Shown piece by piece: positions 27,251-35,593 of a stretch of 64,000 bases of DNA; the first letter of the stretch is position 1; every line of letters begins with the position of its first letter. The DNA lies in NCBI RefSeq assembly GCF_001428485.1, contig NZ_LMHS01000002.1, positions 604,094-668,093 on the forward strand, read 5' to 3'. Under the pieces are notes generated by a model, which ran no database searches, was not told where the DNA came from, and worked only from the letters and a program-made list of their open reading frames with translations. The stretch comes from Microbacterium sp. Root180. Lineage in GTDB: Bacteria; Actinomycetota; Actinomycetes; Actinomycetales; Microbacteriaceae. Position numbers and translations under genes: made by a program.

Positions 27251-27256
27251 AGGCTA
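27251..27256 (-). promoter_or_regulatory. -10 box of the leuCD transcript
   Basis: TAGCCT on the minus strand ends 6 nt before the leader-peptide GTG, placing the transcription start at or near that codon. No convincing -35 is visible. Confidence 0.55.
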
Positions 27257-27328
27257 CCACCGGCTGGACGCGACTCGGGCCCCGCTCGAGTCGTGCGACC
27301 CGGCGGGGGCCCGAGGTGCCAGGTGCGC

Positions 27329-28456
27329 TCAGCGGTGTTCGTCGCCCTGCGGGGTGTCGCCCGTGGGGAGCGTGCCCTTCTCCTCCGCGACGATCGTCGC
27401 CGCGCGGGCGGCCGCCTCGGTGCCCGCAGGAGCCTCCACGGCGGCGACGGCGGCCGCGGCATCCGTCTCTCCGGCGCGCTTGTCCTTCGCGGACGCGATG
27501 AGGCTCGCGATCGTCGCGACGGCCATCGACACGATGATGACGCCGAGCGACATCCACGTCGAGATCTCGGGCGCCCACTCGATCGGCTCCCCGCCGTTGA
27601 TGAACGGCAGCTCGTTGACGTGCATCGCGTGGAAGACGAGCTTGACGCCGATGAAGGCGAGGATGAACGCGATGCCGTAGTGCAGGTAGCGCAGCCGGTC
27701 GAGCAGGTCGCCGAGCAGGAAGTACAGCTGGCGCAGTCCCATGAGGGCGAAGATGTTCGCCGTGAACACGATGAACGGACTCGTGGTGATGCCGAAGATG
27801 GCCGGGATCGAGTCGATCGCGAAGAGCAGGTCGGTGACGCCGATCGCCGCGAAGACGATGATCATCGGCGTCCAGAGCTTCTTGCCGTCGACGACGGTGC
27901 GAAGCTTCGCGCCGTCGTAGTGGTCGCTGATGTCGATGAAGCGGCGCAGCATCCGCACCACGAAGTTCTCCTGCTTGACGTCCTCGTCGTGGTCGCCGCC
28001 GGGGAACGCCTGCCGCCACGCCGTCCACACCAGGAACGCACCGAAGATGTAGAACACCCAGCTGAACTGCTCGATGATCGCGGCGCCGGCGAGGATGAAG
28101 AGCCCGCGCAGCACGAGGGCGATGATGATGCCCACCATCAGCACCTCCTGCTGATAGCGGCGCGGCACGGCGAACTGGCTCATGATCAGGACGAAGACGA
28201 AGAGGTTGTCGATCGACAGGCTGTACTCGGTGAGCCAGCCCGCGACGAACTGGCCCGCGTACTCGGGGCCGGCGAACACCCACATCAGCCCGGCGAAGAT
28301 CAGGGCGAGGGTGACGTAGAAGACCACCCAGAGAGTCGACTCCCGGGTGGACGGGATGTGCGGACGCTTCAGGATGAGCAGGAGGTCGGCCAAGAGGATG
28401 AGCGTCAGGATCACGAGGGATCCGATTTCGAACCACAGGGGAAGCTCGAGGTCCAT
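27329..28456 (-). CDS. TerC-family integral membrane protein
   Basis: 375-residue polytopic protein with about nine membrane helices. It has the TerC hallmarks YSLSIDNLFVFVLIMSQF and TDLLFAIDSIPAIFGITT, whose acidic residues form the proposed metal site. A 60-residue Ala/Thr/Glu-rich cytoplasmic tail follows. TerC proteins of the Alx/MeeF type export Mn2+, often to metallate exported enzymes; others are linked to tellurite resistance. The candidate yybP-ykoY riboswitch upstream supports Mn2+. I took the ATG at 28456; a longer frame would read through the riboswitch and the sigma-factor gene in antisense. Confidence 0.92.
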   Translation of the reverse strand: MDLELPLWFEIGSLVILTLILLADLLLILKRPHIPSTRESTLWVVFYVTLALIFAGLMWVFAGPEYAGQFVAGWLTEYSLSIDNLFVFVLIMSQFAVPRRYQQEVLMVGIIIALVLRGLFILAGAAIIEQFSWVFYIFGAFLVWTAWRQAFPGGDHDEDVKQENFVVRMLRRFIDISDHYDGAKLRTVVDGKKLWTPMIIVFAAIGVTDLLFAIDSIPAIFGITTSPFIVFTANIFALMGLRQLYFLLGDLLDRLRYLHYGIAFILAFIGVKLVFHAMHVNELPFINGGEPIEWAPEISTWMSLGVIIVSMAVATIASLIASAKDKRAGETDAAAAVAAVEAPAGTEAAARAATIVAEEKGTLPTGDTPQGDEHR

Positions 28457-28494
28457 GGAGGGCCTTTCGAAGATGCAGGTGGGGGTCGACGGAC

Positions 28495-28600
28495 GTCGAG
28501 AGTCTCTCCCCACGGCCTTCCGGCCGCGTCGCGCACCCGGGGTCGCACTGTCGGGACCCGTGATGACGGATGCGCGCTGTCGGGATACTCCCCCTCGCCC
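28495..28600 (-). promoter_or_regulatory. Candidate yybP-ykoY (Mn2+) riboswitch upstream of the TerC gene
   Basis: The transcript opens GCGAGGGGGAGUAUC, matching the conserved GGGGAGUA loop of the yybP-ykoY family. It contains GUCAUCACGG, then a perfect CGGCC-GGAA-GGCCG hairpin, and ends GGGGAGAGACUCUCG. Its GAGAC fits the second metal-binding loop, and CUCG closes P1 with the 5' CGAG. Order, spacing and position (38 nt before the TerC ATG) all fit. The match is by eye, not by covariance model. Confidence 0.65.
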
Positions 28601-28604
28601 GACC

Positions 28605-28610
28605 AGGATA
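28605..28610 (-). promoter_or_regulatory. -10 box of the TerC transcript
   Basis: TATCCT on the minus strand lies about 7 nt upstream of the first base of the riboswitch-like element, so transcription would begin at the aptamer. The -35 is weak. Confidence 0.5.
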
Positions 28611-28738
28611 CAGGCCGGCGGATGCCGCAGCCGCCGAACTGAGACGATCCGGCCCTCGGCGACACTCATACCGTGAGAGACAATGGGGCTCCGCGACGAC
28701 GCCTCACCGGGGGCGCCGGCGCGGGCCGGAGGACGGGA

Positions 28739-29293
28739 ATGCAGGAGACCGAGCGGGACGACGCCGCGCTCGTGGCGCAGGCGGCGAGCGGGAGCGAACA
28801 TGCCTTCCGCACGCTGTACCGCGCTTATGTGCGCCCCGTCTACTGGCTCGCACACGGACTGGTGGGGAACGCGGCGGACGCCGAGGACGTGACGCAGGAG
28901 ACCTTCCTGGTCGCGTGGCGGAAGCTTGCCGGGCTCGAGCTGGCAGGCGACTCCCTGCTGCCGTGGCTCGCGACCGTGTGCCGGTTCCAGGCGGCCAACC
29001 GCATCCGCCGGCAGAAGCGCGACCGCGAGCACACCGCGGCCGCCGCCGACGACACCCTCCCCGCCACGGTCGATGTCGAGGAGCAGGTGATCGGAGCCGA
29101 CCTGGCCGACCGCATCCTGCAGGAGGTCGCGGGGCTCAGCCCCCTCGACCGCGACATCTTCCGGCTCTGCGCCGCCGAGGGGTACGCCTACCAGGCCGCC
29201 GCCGACGAGCTCGGCGTCGCGCACGGGGTCGTCCGCAATCGTCTCTCCCGCATCCGCACGCGACTGCGGACCGTTGTGAAGGAGAGCACATGA
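28739..29293 (+). CDS. ECF sigma factor (sigma-70 family)
   Basis: 184 residues with region 2 (AFRTLYRAYVRPVYWLAHGLVG to AEDVTQETFLVAWRKL) and region 4 (LSPLDRDIFRLCAAEGYAYQAAADELGVAHGVVRNRLSRIRTRL), joined by a short linker: a typical extracytoplasmic-function sigma factor. GGAGG lies 7 nt upstream of the ATG at 28739; an in-frame GTG at 28673 is possible but less supported. It overlaps the following DUF4349 gene by 4 nt (ATGA), so that protein is the likely partner. Confidence 0.92.
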   Translation: MQETERDDAALVAQAASGSEHAFRTLYRAYVRPVYWLAHGLVGNAADAEDVTQETFLVAWRKLAGLELAGDSLLPWLATVCRFQAANRIRRQKRDREHTAAAADDTLPATVDVEEQVIGADLADRILQEVAGLSPLDRDIFRLCAAEGYAYQAAADELGVAHGVVRNRLSRIRTRLRTVVKEST

Positions 29294-30456
29294 GCACCCA
29301 GCAGCCCACGGGCGCGCCGCCGGAGCTTCCCGAGCTCAGCGCACGGCGCATCGACGAGATCGAGCAGGAGCTGTTCGCCGACATCGCGCGCGAGCGCACG
29401 GCGAGCCGCACGCGCAGCGCACGACGCGGAAGGCTGTGGCTGGCCGGAGGCGCCGCGGCGGCCGTCATCGTCGTCGCCGCGATCATCGCGCCCCAGATCG
29501 TCCCGCTCGTCACTCCCGGCGGCGGAACCAGCGACTCCGCGATCGAACCCGGCATCGCCCCGGACGCCCCGGTCGACTCCGGCGCGGTCGACGGGGCCGA
29601 CGGTGCCGTGACGTCCGAGGAGGACCTCGGCGGCGGCAAGGCCGACGAGAGCGGCGGCGCGACCTTCACGGAACCCGGCCAGGGCGAGCGCGAGATCATC
29701 ACGACCGCCTCGGCCACCGTCGTCGTCGAGGACGTGACGGTCGCCGCCCGTACGGTCGGCAACTCCGCGATCGCGCACGGCGGGTACGTCGAGGCGATGA
29801 GCATCGGCACCGACGGCGAGTCGATGCCCGTCGACGCGGACACCGGGATCGCGTACGACACCGCCCCCTACCCGTACCCCGGCGGCGCGTGGATCACCGT
29901 GCGCGTGCCGTCGGAGGACCTCCCGGACGTGGTCGACGAGCTCTCCGACCTCGGCGCGGTCACCTCGTCGACGATCAACCGGCAGGACGTCACCGAGCAG
30001 ACGGTCGATCTGCGCGCGCGCATCGAGGCGGCTGAGGCCTCCGTCGACCGGCTGCTCGAGCTCATGGCGGAGGCCACGACCACAGCGGACCTCCTCGCCG
30101 CCGAGGCGGCCCTGTCCGAGCGGCAGGCACTCCTGGAGTCCTACCAGCAGCAGCTGGAGAGCCTCGAGGGCCAGGTGGCGATGTCGTCGCTCACCGTGAC
30201 GCTGACGCCCGTCGTCGAGACGGTCGAGGCCGATCCCGCGGGGTTCGCGGACGGCGTGCTCGCCGGCTGGAACGGACTCGTCGCCACGCTCAACGGCATC
30301 GTGATCGCGCTCGGCTTCCTGCTCCCCTGGCTCGCGGTCGCCGCCGTCGCCGGGCTGATCGTGTGGGCGATCGTGCGCTGGGTGCGCGGGCGACGCGACC
30401 GTCGGCGAGCGGATGCCGCGGCCGCGGCTCCGCAGGACGCCGTCGATTCCCCGTAA
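29290..30456 (+). CDS. DUF4349 membrane protein, possible partner of the ECF sigma factor
   Basis: 388 residues: about 45 cytoplasmic residues, a helix (LWLAGGAAAAVIVVAAIIAP, about 50-69), an exported Gly/Asp-rich linker, a DUF4349 domain (IITTASATVVVEDVTVAARTV to LTVTLTPVVE) with an internal coiled coil (ARIEAAEASVDRLLELM to QQQLESLEGQ), and a C-terminal helix (ALGFLLPWLAVAAVAGLIVWAIV) with a basic tail. DUF4349 domains occur in lipoproteins and sigma-linked proteins of unknown role. The cytoplasmic start lacks a zinc-finger HxxxCxxC motif. Coupling by ATGA overlap makes an anti-sigma or sensor role plausible but unproven. Confidence 0.85.
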   Translation: MSTQQPTGAPPELPELSARRIDEIEQELFADIARERTASRTRSARRGRLWLAGGAAAAVIVVAAIIAPQIVPLVTPGGGTSDSAIEPGIAPDAPVDSGAVDGADGAVTSEEDLGGGKADESGGATFTEPGQGEREIITTASATVVVEDVTVAARTVGNSAIAHGGYVEAMSIGTDGESMPVDADTGIAYDTAPYPYPGGAWITVRVPSEDLPDVVDELSDLGAVTSSTINRQDVTEQTVDLRARIEAAEASVDRLLELMAEATTTADLLAAEAALSERQALLESYQQQLESLEGQVAMSSLTVTLTPVVETVEADPAGFADGVLAGWNGLVATLNGIVIALGFLLPWLAVAAVAGLIVWAIVRWVRGRRDRRRADAAAAAPQDAVDSP

Positions 30457-30478
30457 CCGTCCGCCCGCGAAACGACAA

Positions 30479-30504
30479 GAGCCCGGTCGAAGACCGGGCT
30501 CTTT
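30479..30504 (+). terminator. Intrinsic terminator after the sigma/DUF4349 operon
   Basis: GAGCCCGGTC (30479-30488), loop GAA, GACCGGGCTC (30492-30501), then TTT: a 10-bp perfect stem. The reverse strand also ends the tRNA-Glu transcript that approaches from the other side (stem followed by TTGTCG). Confidence 0.85.
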
Positions 30505-30512
30505 CGGTGTTG

Positions 30513-30585
30513 TGACCCCAGCGGGATTCGAACCCGCGTTACCGCCGTGAGAGGGCGGCGTACTAGGCCGCTATACGATGGGGCC
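30513..30585 (-). tRNA. tRNA-Glu (CTC)
   Basis: 73 nt forming a full cloverleaf. Acceptor GGCCCCA pairs with TGGGGTC, discriminator A; D-arm AGCGGCCTAGTACGC; anticodon stem CCGCC/GGCGG with loop CTCTCAC (anticodon CTC); T-arm GCGGGTTCGAATCCCGC. The 3' CCA is not encoded. It lies between the bidirectional terminator and the MBL-fold gene, on the opposite strand to both neighbours. Confidence 0.97.
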
Positions 30586-30691
30586 GTTTTCGCAACCGTT
30601 CGATTATGCCACGCGCCGACCCCCTCTCCAAATCGACCCGGGAACGGCCTCGACGCTTGCCCGAGCGGCGGCGCACGAGTTGACTCGGGGC

Positions 30692-31330
30692 ATGCGAGTG
30701 ACCAAATTCGAGCACGCCACCCTGACCCTTCTCGAGGCCGGACGCACCCTCGTCATCGATCCGGGATCCCTGACCGCGCCGCTCGCCGACCTCGAGGGCG
30801 TCGTGGGCATCGTCCTCACCCACGAGCATCCCGACCACTGGACGCCGGAGCATCTGGACCGCCTGCTGAGGGCATTCCCCGGCACTCCGATCTACGCGCC
30901 GGAGGGCGTCGCGCGTGCGGCGGCCGGCTACGACGTGACCGTGGTCCGTCCCGGCGACACCGTCGAACTCGACCCGTTCCACCTGGAGTTCTTCGGCGGA
31001 CAGCATGCCGTGATCCACGAGACGATCCCCGTGATCGACAACGTGGGCGTGCTCGTCAACGGCGACTTCTACTACCCGGGCGACTCGTACGCCGTCCCGA
31101 AGGGACGCGCGGTGCGCCTCCTCGCGGCGCCGGTGGGTGCACCGTGGCTGAAGATCGGCGACGCGATGGATTTCGTGCTCGCCGTCGCGCCGCGTCAGGC
31201 CTTCGGCACGCACGACATGACGCTCTCTCGCATCGGCAAGGACATGGGACGCGCGCGCCTGCGGTGGGCGACCGAGCAGGACGGCGGCGAATTCCTGCTG
31301 CTCGAGGCGGGCGAATCGACCGACCTCTGA
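30692..31330 (+). CDS. MBL-fold metal-dependent hydrolase
   Basis: 212 residues of the metallo-beta-lactamase fold, UlaG/UPF0173-like. The metal motif HEHPDH (44-49, HxHxDH) is intact, and later ligands occur at GGQHAVIHE, NGDFYYPGDSY (Asp) and FGTHDM (His). It has no signal peptide, so it is cytoplasmic. The substrate is unknown; relatives act on phosphate esters and lactones. The ATG at 30692 (MRVTKFEHATL) is chosen because upstream in-frame sequence is antisense to tRNA-Glu. Confidence 0.88.
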   Translation: MRVTKFEHATLTLLEAGRTLVIDPGSLTAPLADLEGVVGIVLTHEHPDHWTPEHLDRLLRAFPGTPIYAPEGVARAAAGYDVTVVRPGDTVELDPFHLEFFGGQHAVIHETIPVIDNVGVLVNGDFYYPGDSYAVPKGRAVRLLAAPVGAPWLKIGDAMDFVLAVAPRQAFGTHDMTLSRIGKDMGRARLRWATEQDGGEFLLLEAGESTDL

Positions 31331-31356
31331 GCCTCGCCCGCTCCGCCGGACAGACA

Positions 31357-31399
31357 GACGACGGATGCCGCGCGGCTTCGATCCGCGGCATCCGTCGTC
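31357..31399. terminator. Bidirectional hairpin between the MBL gene and ptsH
   Basis: A perfect 16-bp inverted repeat (31357-31372 against 31384-31399; core ACGGATGCCGCG) with an 11-nt loop, located between two convergent genes. The T-run is short (GTCTTGTC). Such GGATGCCGCG/CGCGGCATCC stems are a common terminator style here. Confidence 0.7.
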
Positions 31400-31414
31400 C
31401 GTCTTGTCCGAGCG

Positions 31415-31684
31415 CTACTGCGCGTCGAGATCGGTCTCGAGCAGTTCGACGAGTTCGTCGAGGGCCTGCTCAGCGCCGTCCCCTTCGGCCTTGAGTGTCA
31501 CGACCGTACCATGTGAGGCGCCGAGGCCCATGAGCGAGAGGATGCTGCCGGCATTGAGGTCGGGGCCTCCCTCGACGGCGATGGTCACCGGGATGCTCTT
31601 CTCCTGCACCGCCTGCACGAACAGCTTCGCGGGGCGGGCGTGCAGCCCGGAGCTGCTCGCGATGGTGGCCTGACGTTCTGCCAT
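31415..31684 (-). CDS. ptsH: Phosphocarrier protein HPr
   Basis: 89 residues with SSGLHARPAKLFV, in which His15 accepts phosphate from enzyme I and passes it to the sugar-specific EIIA. Ser47 in NAGSILSLM corresponds to the regulatory Ser46 region of Firmicute HPr, but no HPr kinase is visible here. AAAGGAAC precedes the ATG. It is the last gene of the fruR-fruK-fruA-ptsH unit, 63 nt after fruA. Enzyme I is not in the window. Confidence 0.96.
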   Translation of the reverse strand: MAERQATIASSSGLHARPAKLFVQAVQEKSIPVTIAVEGGPDLNAGSILSLMGLGASHGTVVTLKAEGDGAEQALDELVELLETDLDAQ

Positions 31685-31747
31685 GGGATCGTTCCTTTCG
31701 TAGGACTGAGAGTCAGCTTCCCGCAAGAGCGAGGCGGACGCCAGCGA

Positions 31748-33808
31748 TCACGCCGGAACCGCGACGGCGGGGATGTTCTCGGCGACCTGCAGCTCCTTCG
31801 GTGCGATGAACCGCTTGAACGCGACCACCAGGAAGCCCGAGACCAGCACTCCCGCGATCAGCGCCACGAGGAATCCCCAGACGGGGCTGATCGCGAACAG
31901 GACGAAGAGGCCGCCGTGCGGGGCGAGCGACTGCACGCCGAACAGCATGCTGAGCCCTCCCGTGACAGCTCCGCCGATCATCGAGGCGGGGATGACCCGG
32001 AGGGGGTCAGCGGCGGCGAACGGAATCGCGCCCTCGCTGATGAACGCCGCGCCCAGCAGCCACGCCGCGACGCCGTTCTCCCTCTCCACGGGAGTGAACA
32101 GGCGGCGTGCGAGCACGGTCGAGGCGAACGCCATCGCGAGCGGGGGCACCATGCCGGCGGTCATCACAGCCGCCATGATCAGGTACGGAGTGGGGTTCTC
32201 GGCGGAGGCCGCAGCGAGGCCCGCGACCGCGAAGGCGTACGCCACCTTGTTGACCGGGCCGCCCAGGTCGAAGCACATCATGAGGCCCAGGATCACGCCG
32301 ACCACGATGATGCCGGAGGTGGTGGACATGTCGGTGAGCCACGTGTTCAGCCACTCCATGAGGCTGGCGATCGGGCGTCCGAGGAACAGGATCATGAGAC
32401 CCGAGGCGACGATCGATGCCAGGAGCGGGATGATCACGACGGGCATGAGCCCGCGCAGCCAGCGCGGCGCGCTCAGGCGTGCGATCGCGAGCGCGGTGAA
32501 GCCCGCGAGCAGACCGCCCACGATGCCGCCGATGAAGCCGGCGTTCATGAGCACAGCCACGGCACCCGCGACGAAGCCGGGAGCGAGGCCCGGTCGATCG
32601 GCGATCGCGAAGGCGATGTAGCCCGCCAGCGCGGACACCAGGAAGCCCATGGATGTCACGCCGATCACGAACAGGACCGAGCCGAGGTACTGCCCGAGGC
32701 CGCCGGCGGGAAGATCCCACAGCGCGTTCTGCACGACGACGTCGAACGCCTGGTCGTCGGCGTTGACGTTCACCCCGCCCAGGAACGGCAGGAAGCTCAA
32801 CGCGATGAGCAGGCCGCCGCCCGCGACGAACGGAATCATGTAGCTCACGCCCGTGAGGAGGATCCGCTGGATGCGTGCGCCCCACGAGAGGTTGTCGGTC
32901 GAGGCTGCGGCACCCGCCGTCGCCGTGGCGGTCACGCGGGCGGCGTTCGGGTTGCTCGCGGCGGCGACGGCCTCGGCGATGAGCTCCTTGGGCTGCTCGA
33001 TGCCGCGCTTGACGCCGGAGCGCACGACGGGCTTGCCGGCGAATCGGCCGAGTTCACGCACATCGACGTCCGTGGCGAAGATGACGGCGTCGGCTGCCGC
33101 GATGACCTCCGGGGGCAGGGGCTTGTAGCCGCTCGATCCCTGGGGCTCGACGGTGAGCTCCACCCCGCTGACGACACCGGCCGCCGTGAGCGCGTCGGCT
33201 GCCATGAAGGTGTGTGCGATGCCGGTGGCGCACGAGGTGACCGCGACGATGCGCACGGGGTGGCCGTCGACGCGGGGCGCGTCGGCAGCCGGAGCTGCGG
33301 CCGTCGGGGCGGCGGCGGCTGCCGCGGCTGCGGGCGCCGGCGTCGCCGAGGCATCCCCCTCGCCGATCGCCGCGCGCACGATGGCGACGACCTCGTCGTC
33401 GGTCGCCGCGGCGCGCAGACCGCTCGTGAAGTCGTCCTGCATGAGGCTGCGGGCGAGCTTGGACAGGACCGCGAGGTGAGCCTCCGCCGCACCCTCGGGC
33501 GCGGCGATCAGAAACACCAGGTCTGCGGGGCCGTCGGGCGCTCCGAAGTCGACGCCCGGAGAGAGGCGGGCGAACGCGAGGGACGGCTGGGTCACCGCCG
33601 CGCTCTTCGCGTGCGGGATCGCGATGCCGCCCGGAAGTCCGGTCTCGTCCTTCTCCTCGCGCGCCCACGCGTCGGCGAAGAGCGCCTCGGCGTCGGTCGC
33701 GCGTCCCTGCGCGACCACGCGTGACGCGAGCGAGCGGATGACGGCTGCCTTGTCGGCGCCGAGACCGACGTCGAGACTGACGAGGTCTGGGGTGATGGTG
33801 TCGGACAC
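31748..33808 (-). CDS. fruA: PTS fructose transporter subunit EIIABC
   Basis: 686-residue permease that imports fructose and phosphorylates it to fructose-1-phosphate. Order: EIIA (about 1-150) with phospho-His66 in GIAIPHAKS; an Ala/Pro linker (about 152-178); EIIB (about 184-285) with phospho-Cys193 in VTSCATGIAHTF; EIIC (about 310-660) with about eight to ten membrane helices. The start is GTG with GGAGG at good spacing. fruK ends 32 nt upstream. Domains, length and context are standard for FruA. Confidence 0.96.
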   Translation of the reverse strand: MSDTITPDLVSLDVGLGADKAAVIRSLASRVVAQGRATDAEALFADAWAREEKDETGLPGGIAIPHAKSAAVTQPSLAFARLSPGVDFGAPDGPADLVFLIAAPEGAAEAHLAVLSKLARSLMQDDFTSGLRAAATDDEVVAIVRAAIGEGDASATPAPAAAAAAAAPTAAAPAADAPRVDGHPVRIVAVTSCATGIAHTFMAADALTAAGVVSGVELTVEPQGSSGYKPLPPEVIAAADAVIFATDVDVRELGRFAGKPVVRSGVKRGIEQPKELIAEAVAAASNPNAARVTATATAGAAASTDNLSWGARIQRILLTGVSYMIPFVAGGGLLIALSFLPFLGGVNVNADDQAFDVVVQNALWDLPAGGLGQYLGSVLFVIGVTSMGFLVSALAGYIAFAIADRPGLAPGFVAGAVAVLMNAGFIGGIVGGLLAGFTALAIARLSAPRWLRGLMPVVIIPLLASIVASGLMILFLGRPIASLMEWLNTWLTDMSTTSGIIVVGVILGLMMCFDLGGPVNKVAYAFAVAGLAAASAENPTPYLIMAAVMTAGMVPPLAMAFASTVLARRLFTPVERENGVAAWLLGAAFISEGAIPFAAADPLRVIPASMIGGAVTGGLSMLFGVQSLAPHGGLFVLFAISPVWGFLVALIAGVLVSGFLVVAFKRFIAPKELQVAENIPAVAVPA

Positions 33809-33840
33809 GGTGACCTCCAGGGTCGAGGGTGATAGCAGGA

Positions 33841-34797
33841 TCAGGCGGGGGTGGGTGCGCGGAACGTGACGGGCACGTCGCCCGTGGGAAGGTCGGCGGG
33901 GGCGGGTGCCTGGGTGCCGGGGAGGGATGCCGCAGCCGCCCCGTAGCGGACCGCGCCGCGCAGTCGCTCCTCGGGCTCGGCGCCGGACTCGTCGGCGAGC
34001 AGGTAGCCCGCGAGCGAGCTGTCCCCCGCGCCGACGGTGCTGACGACGCGGACCGCGGGCGGAAGCGCGGCCCACGCTCCGTCGGCGGTGACGAGCACGG
34101 CTCCCTCGGCGCCGAGTGTGACGAGCGCGGCGGCGACCCGTGCGGGGACCAGCGAACGCGCGAGCGCCGTGACGGCCTCGGCGAGATCTCCCTCGGCGAG
34201 CGTGGTGCCGGCGAGCTCGCCGAGCTCGTCGTCGTTCGGCTTGATCAGGTCGGGGCGTCCGCGCGCCACCACCGCCGCCAGCGCCGCACCGGAGGTGTCG
34301 ACCGCGATGAGCGGCGCCGCGTCCCCGCACGCCGAGCGGACGGCTTCGATCACGCGCACGTAGAAATCGTCCGGGGCGCCCGGCGGAAGCGAGCCGGCCA
34401 GGACGAGCCACCGGGCGCCGCGGGCCGCCTCGACGACCGCGGCGACGACGTCCGCGGCATCCGCCGGAGTCAACCGCGCTCCCGGGAGGTTGAGCTTCGT
34501 GGTGACACCGGCCGGATCGGTGATCGTGACGTTGGCCCGCGCGTGCCCCTGCACCGGCACCACGCGCGTGGCGATGCCGGCGGTGGCGAGGGCGGACTCG
34601 AACGGATCGCCCGCGGCGAGCGGCAGCACCGCCACCGTCTCGACGCCCGCGGTCGCGACCACGCGGGAGACGTTGATGCCCTTGCCACCGGCATCCTCGC
34701 GGGCGCTCGTCGCCGCCTGCACGTCCCCCGGGCGCAGGGGTCCCTCGAGCGTGATGGTCCGGTCGAGCGACGGGTGGGCTGTCAGGGTCACGATCAT
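33841..34797 (-). CDS. fruK: 1-phosphofructokinase
   Basis: Phosphorylates the fructose-1-phosphate made by FruA to fructose-1,6-bisphosphate. 318-residue PfkB-family enzyme with the N-terminal TLTAHPSLDRT, the sugar-binding GGKGINVSRV, KPNDDELGEL and the C-terminal STVGAGDSSLAG with the catalytic Asp. I take the ATG at 34797, which overlaps the fruR stop (ATGA); a GTG three codons upstream is possible. Confidence 0.96.
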   Translation of the reverse strand: MIVTLTAHPSLDRTITLEGPLRPGDVQAATSAREDAGGKGINVSRVVATAGVETVAVLPLAAGDPFESALATAGIATRVVPVQGHARANVTITDPAGVTTKLNLPGARLTPADAADVVAAVVEAARGARWLVLAGSLPPGAPDDFYVRVIEAVRSACGDAAPLIAVDTSGAALAAVVARGRPDLIKPNDDELGELAGTTLAEGDLAEAVTALARSLVPARVAAALVTLGAEGAVLVTADGAWAALPPAVRVVSTVGAGDSSLAGYLLADESGAEPEERLRGAVRYGAAAASLPGTQAPAPADLPTGDVPVTFRAPTPA

Positions 34798-35573
34798 GCG
34801 ATCCACACCTCCACGTCGGCGTCGGCAAGCGCCGCGGCGAGTTCCGGACCGGGGGTGGCGTCGGTGACCAGCACGTCGATCGCCGACAGCGGAGCGAAGC
34901 CCACGAGGAGCTCCCGGTCGTGCTTCTCGGCGTCGGCGACGACCACGACCCGCCGCGCCGAGGTCACGATCGCGCGCTTCACAGCGGCCTCGTCGGGGTC
35001 GGGGGTGCTCAGCCCGAAGCCGGCCGAGACGCCGTTGGTGCCGACGAACGCGACATCCGCTCGCATTCCCTCGATGGCGCGGACCGTGTCGGCTCCGACG
35101 GCAGCGGCGGTGAGCCCGCGTACTCGTCCGCCGATGAGGGTCAACGCAGCGTTGGGGACGGACGCGAGCGCGTGAGCCAGGGTGAGCGCATGCGTGACGA
35201 CCTCGATCCCGCCCGCGCCCAGGCGGGGCGAGAGCGCGGTGGCGACCGCGGCGGTCGTCGTGCCGGCGTCGAGGAACACCGACCCGCGGAAGTCGTCACC
35301 GAGGGCGTCGAGCGCCCGGTCGCCGATCGCCGACTTCGCGGCGCTGTGACGCTGGAGTCGCTCGGTGAGCGGCCGTTCGGACGTGCTCGCGCGCTCGGTC
35401 TTCACCGCTCCGCCGTGCACGCGGCGCAGGGCTCCGCTCAGCTCGAGCTGGGCGAGATCGCGCCGGACGGTCTCGGTCGTGACCTCGAACCTGTCGGCGA
35501 GTTCGACGACGCTCACACGGCCGTCGGTGGCGAGCTGTCGCTCGATCGCCTCCTGGCGCTCCATTGCGTACAC
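34794..35573 (-). CDS. fruR: DeoR-family regulator of the fructose operon
   Basis: 259 residues: an N-terminal DeoR helix-turn-helix (RVSVVELADRFEVTTETVRRDLAQLE) and a DeoRC sensor domain with the conserved FLDAGTTTAAVA, GRVRGLTAAAVG and DKHD-like DAEKHDREL motifs. These domains sense phosphorylated sugars, here probably fructose-1-phosphate or -1,6-bisphosphate. GTG start at 35573, 7 nt after GGAGG. It is the first gene of the operon and probably autoregulates through the repeats at 35594-35630. Confidence 0.92.
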   Translation of the reverse strand: MYAMERQEAIERQLATDGRVSVVELADRFEVTTETVRRDLAQLELSGALRRVHGGAVKTERASTSERPLTERLQRHSAAKSAIGDRALDALGDDFRGSVFLDAGTTTAAVATALSPRLGAGGIEVVTHALTLAHALASVPNAALTLIGGRVRGLTAAAVGADTVRAIEGMRADVAFVGTNGVSAGFGLSTPDPDEAAVKRAIVTSARRVVVVADAEKHDRELLVGFAPLSAIDVLVTDATPGPELAAALADADVEVWIA

Positions 35574-35593
35574 GTGGGATCCTCCATCGGAGT

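Noticed and set aside
27329..29224. 631-residue version of the TerC protein with a long N-terminus
   Set aside because: The extension would be read from the riboswitch-like leader and antisense to the ECF sigma gene; TerC homology starts at 28456.
31748..34828. 1026-residue FruA reaching into fruK
   Set aside because: The PTS EIIA homology begins at GTG 33808 with a proper Shine-Dalgarno; the upstream part is out-of-frame fruK.
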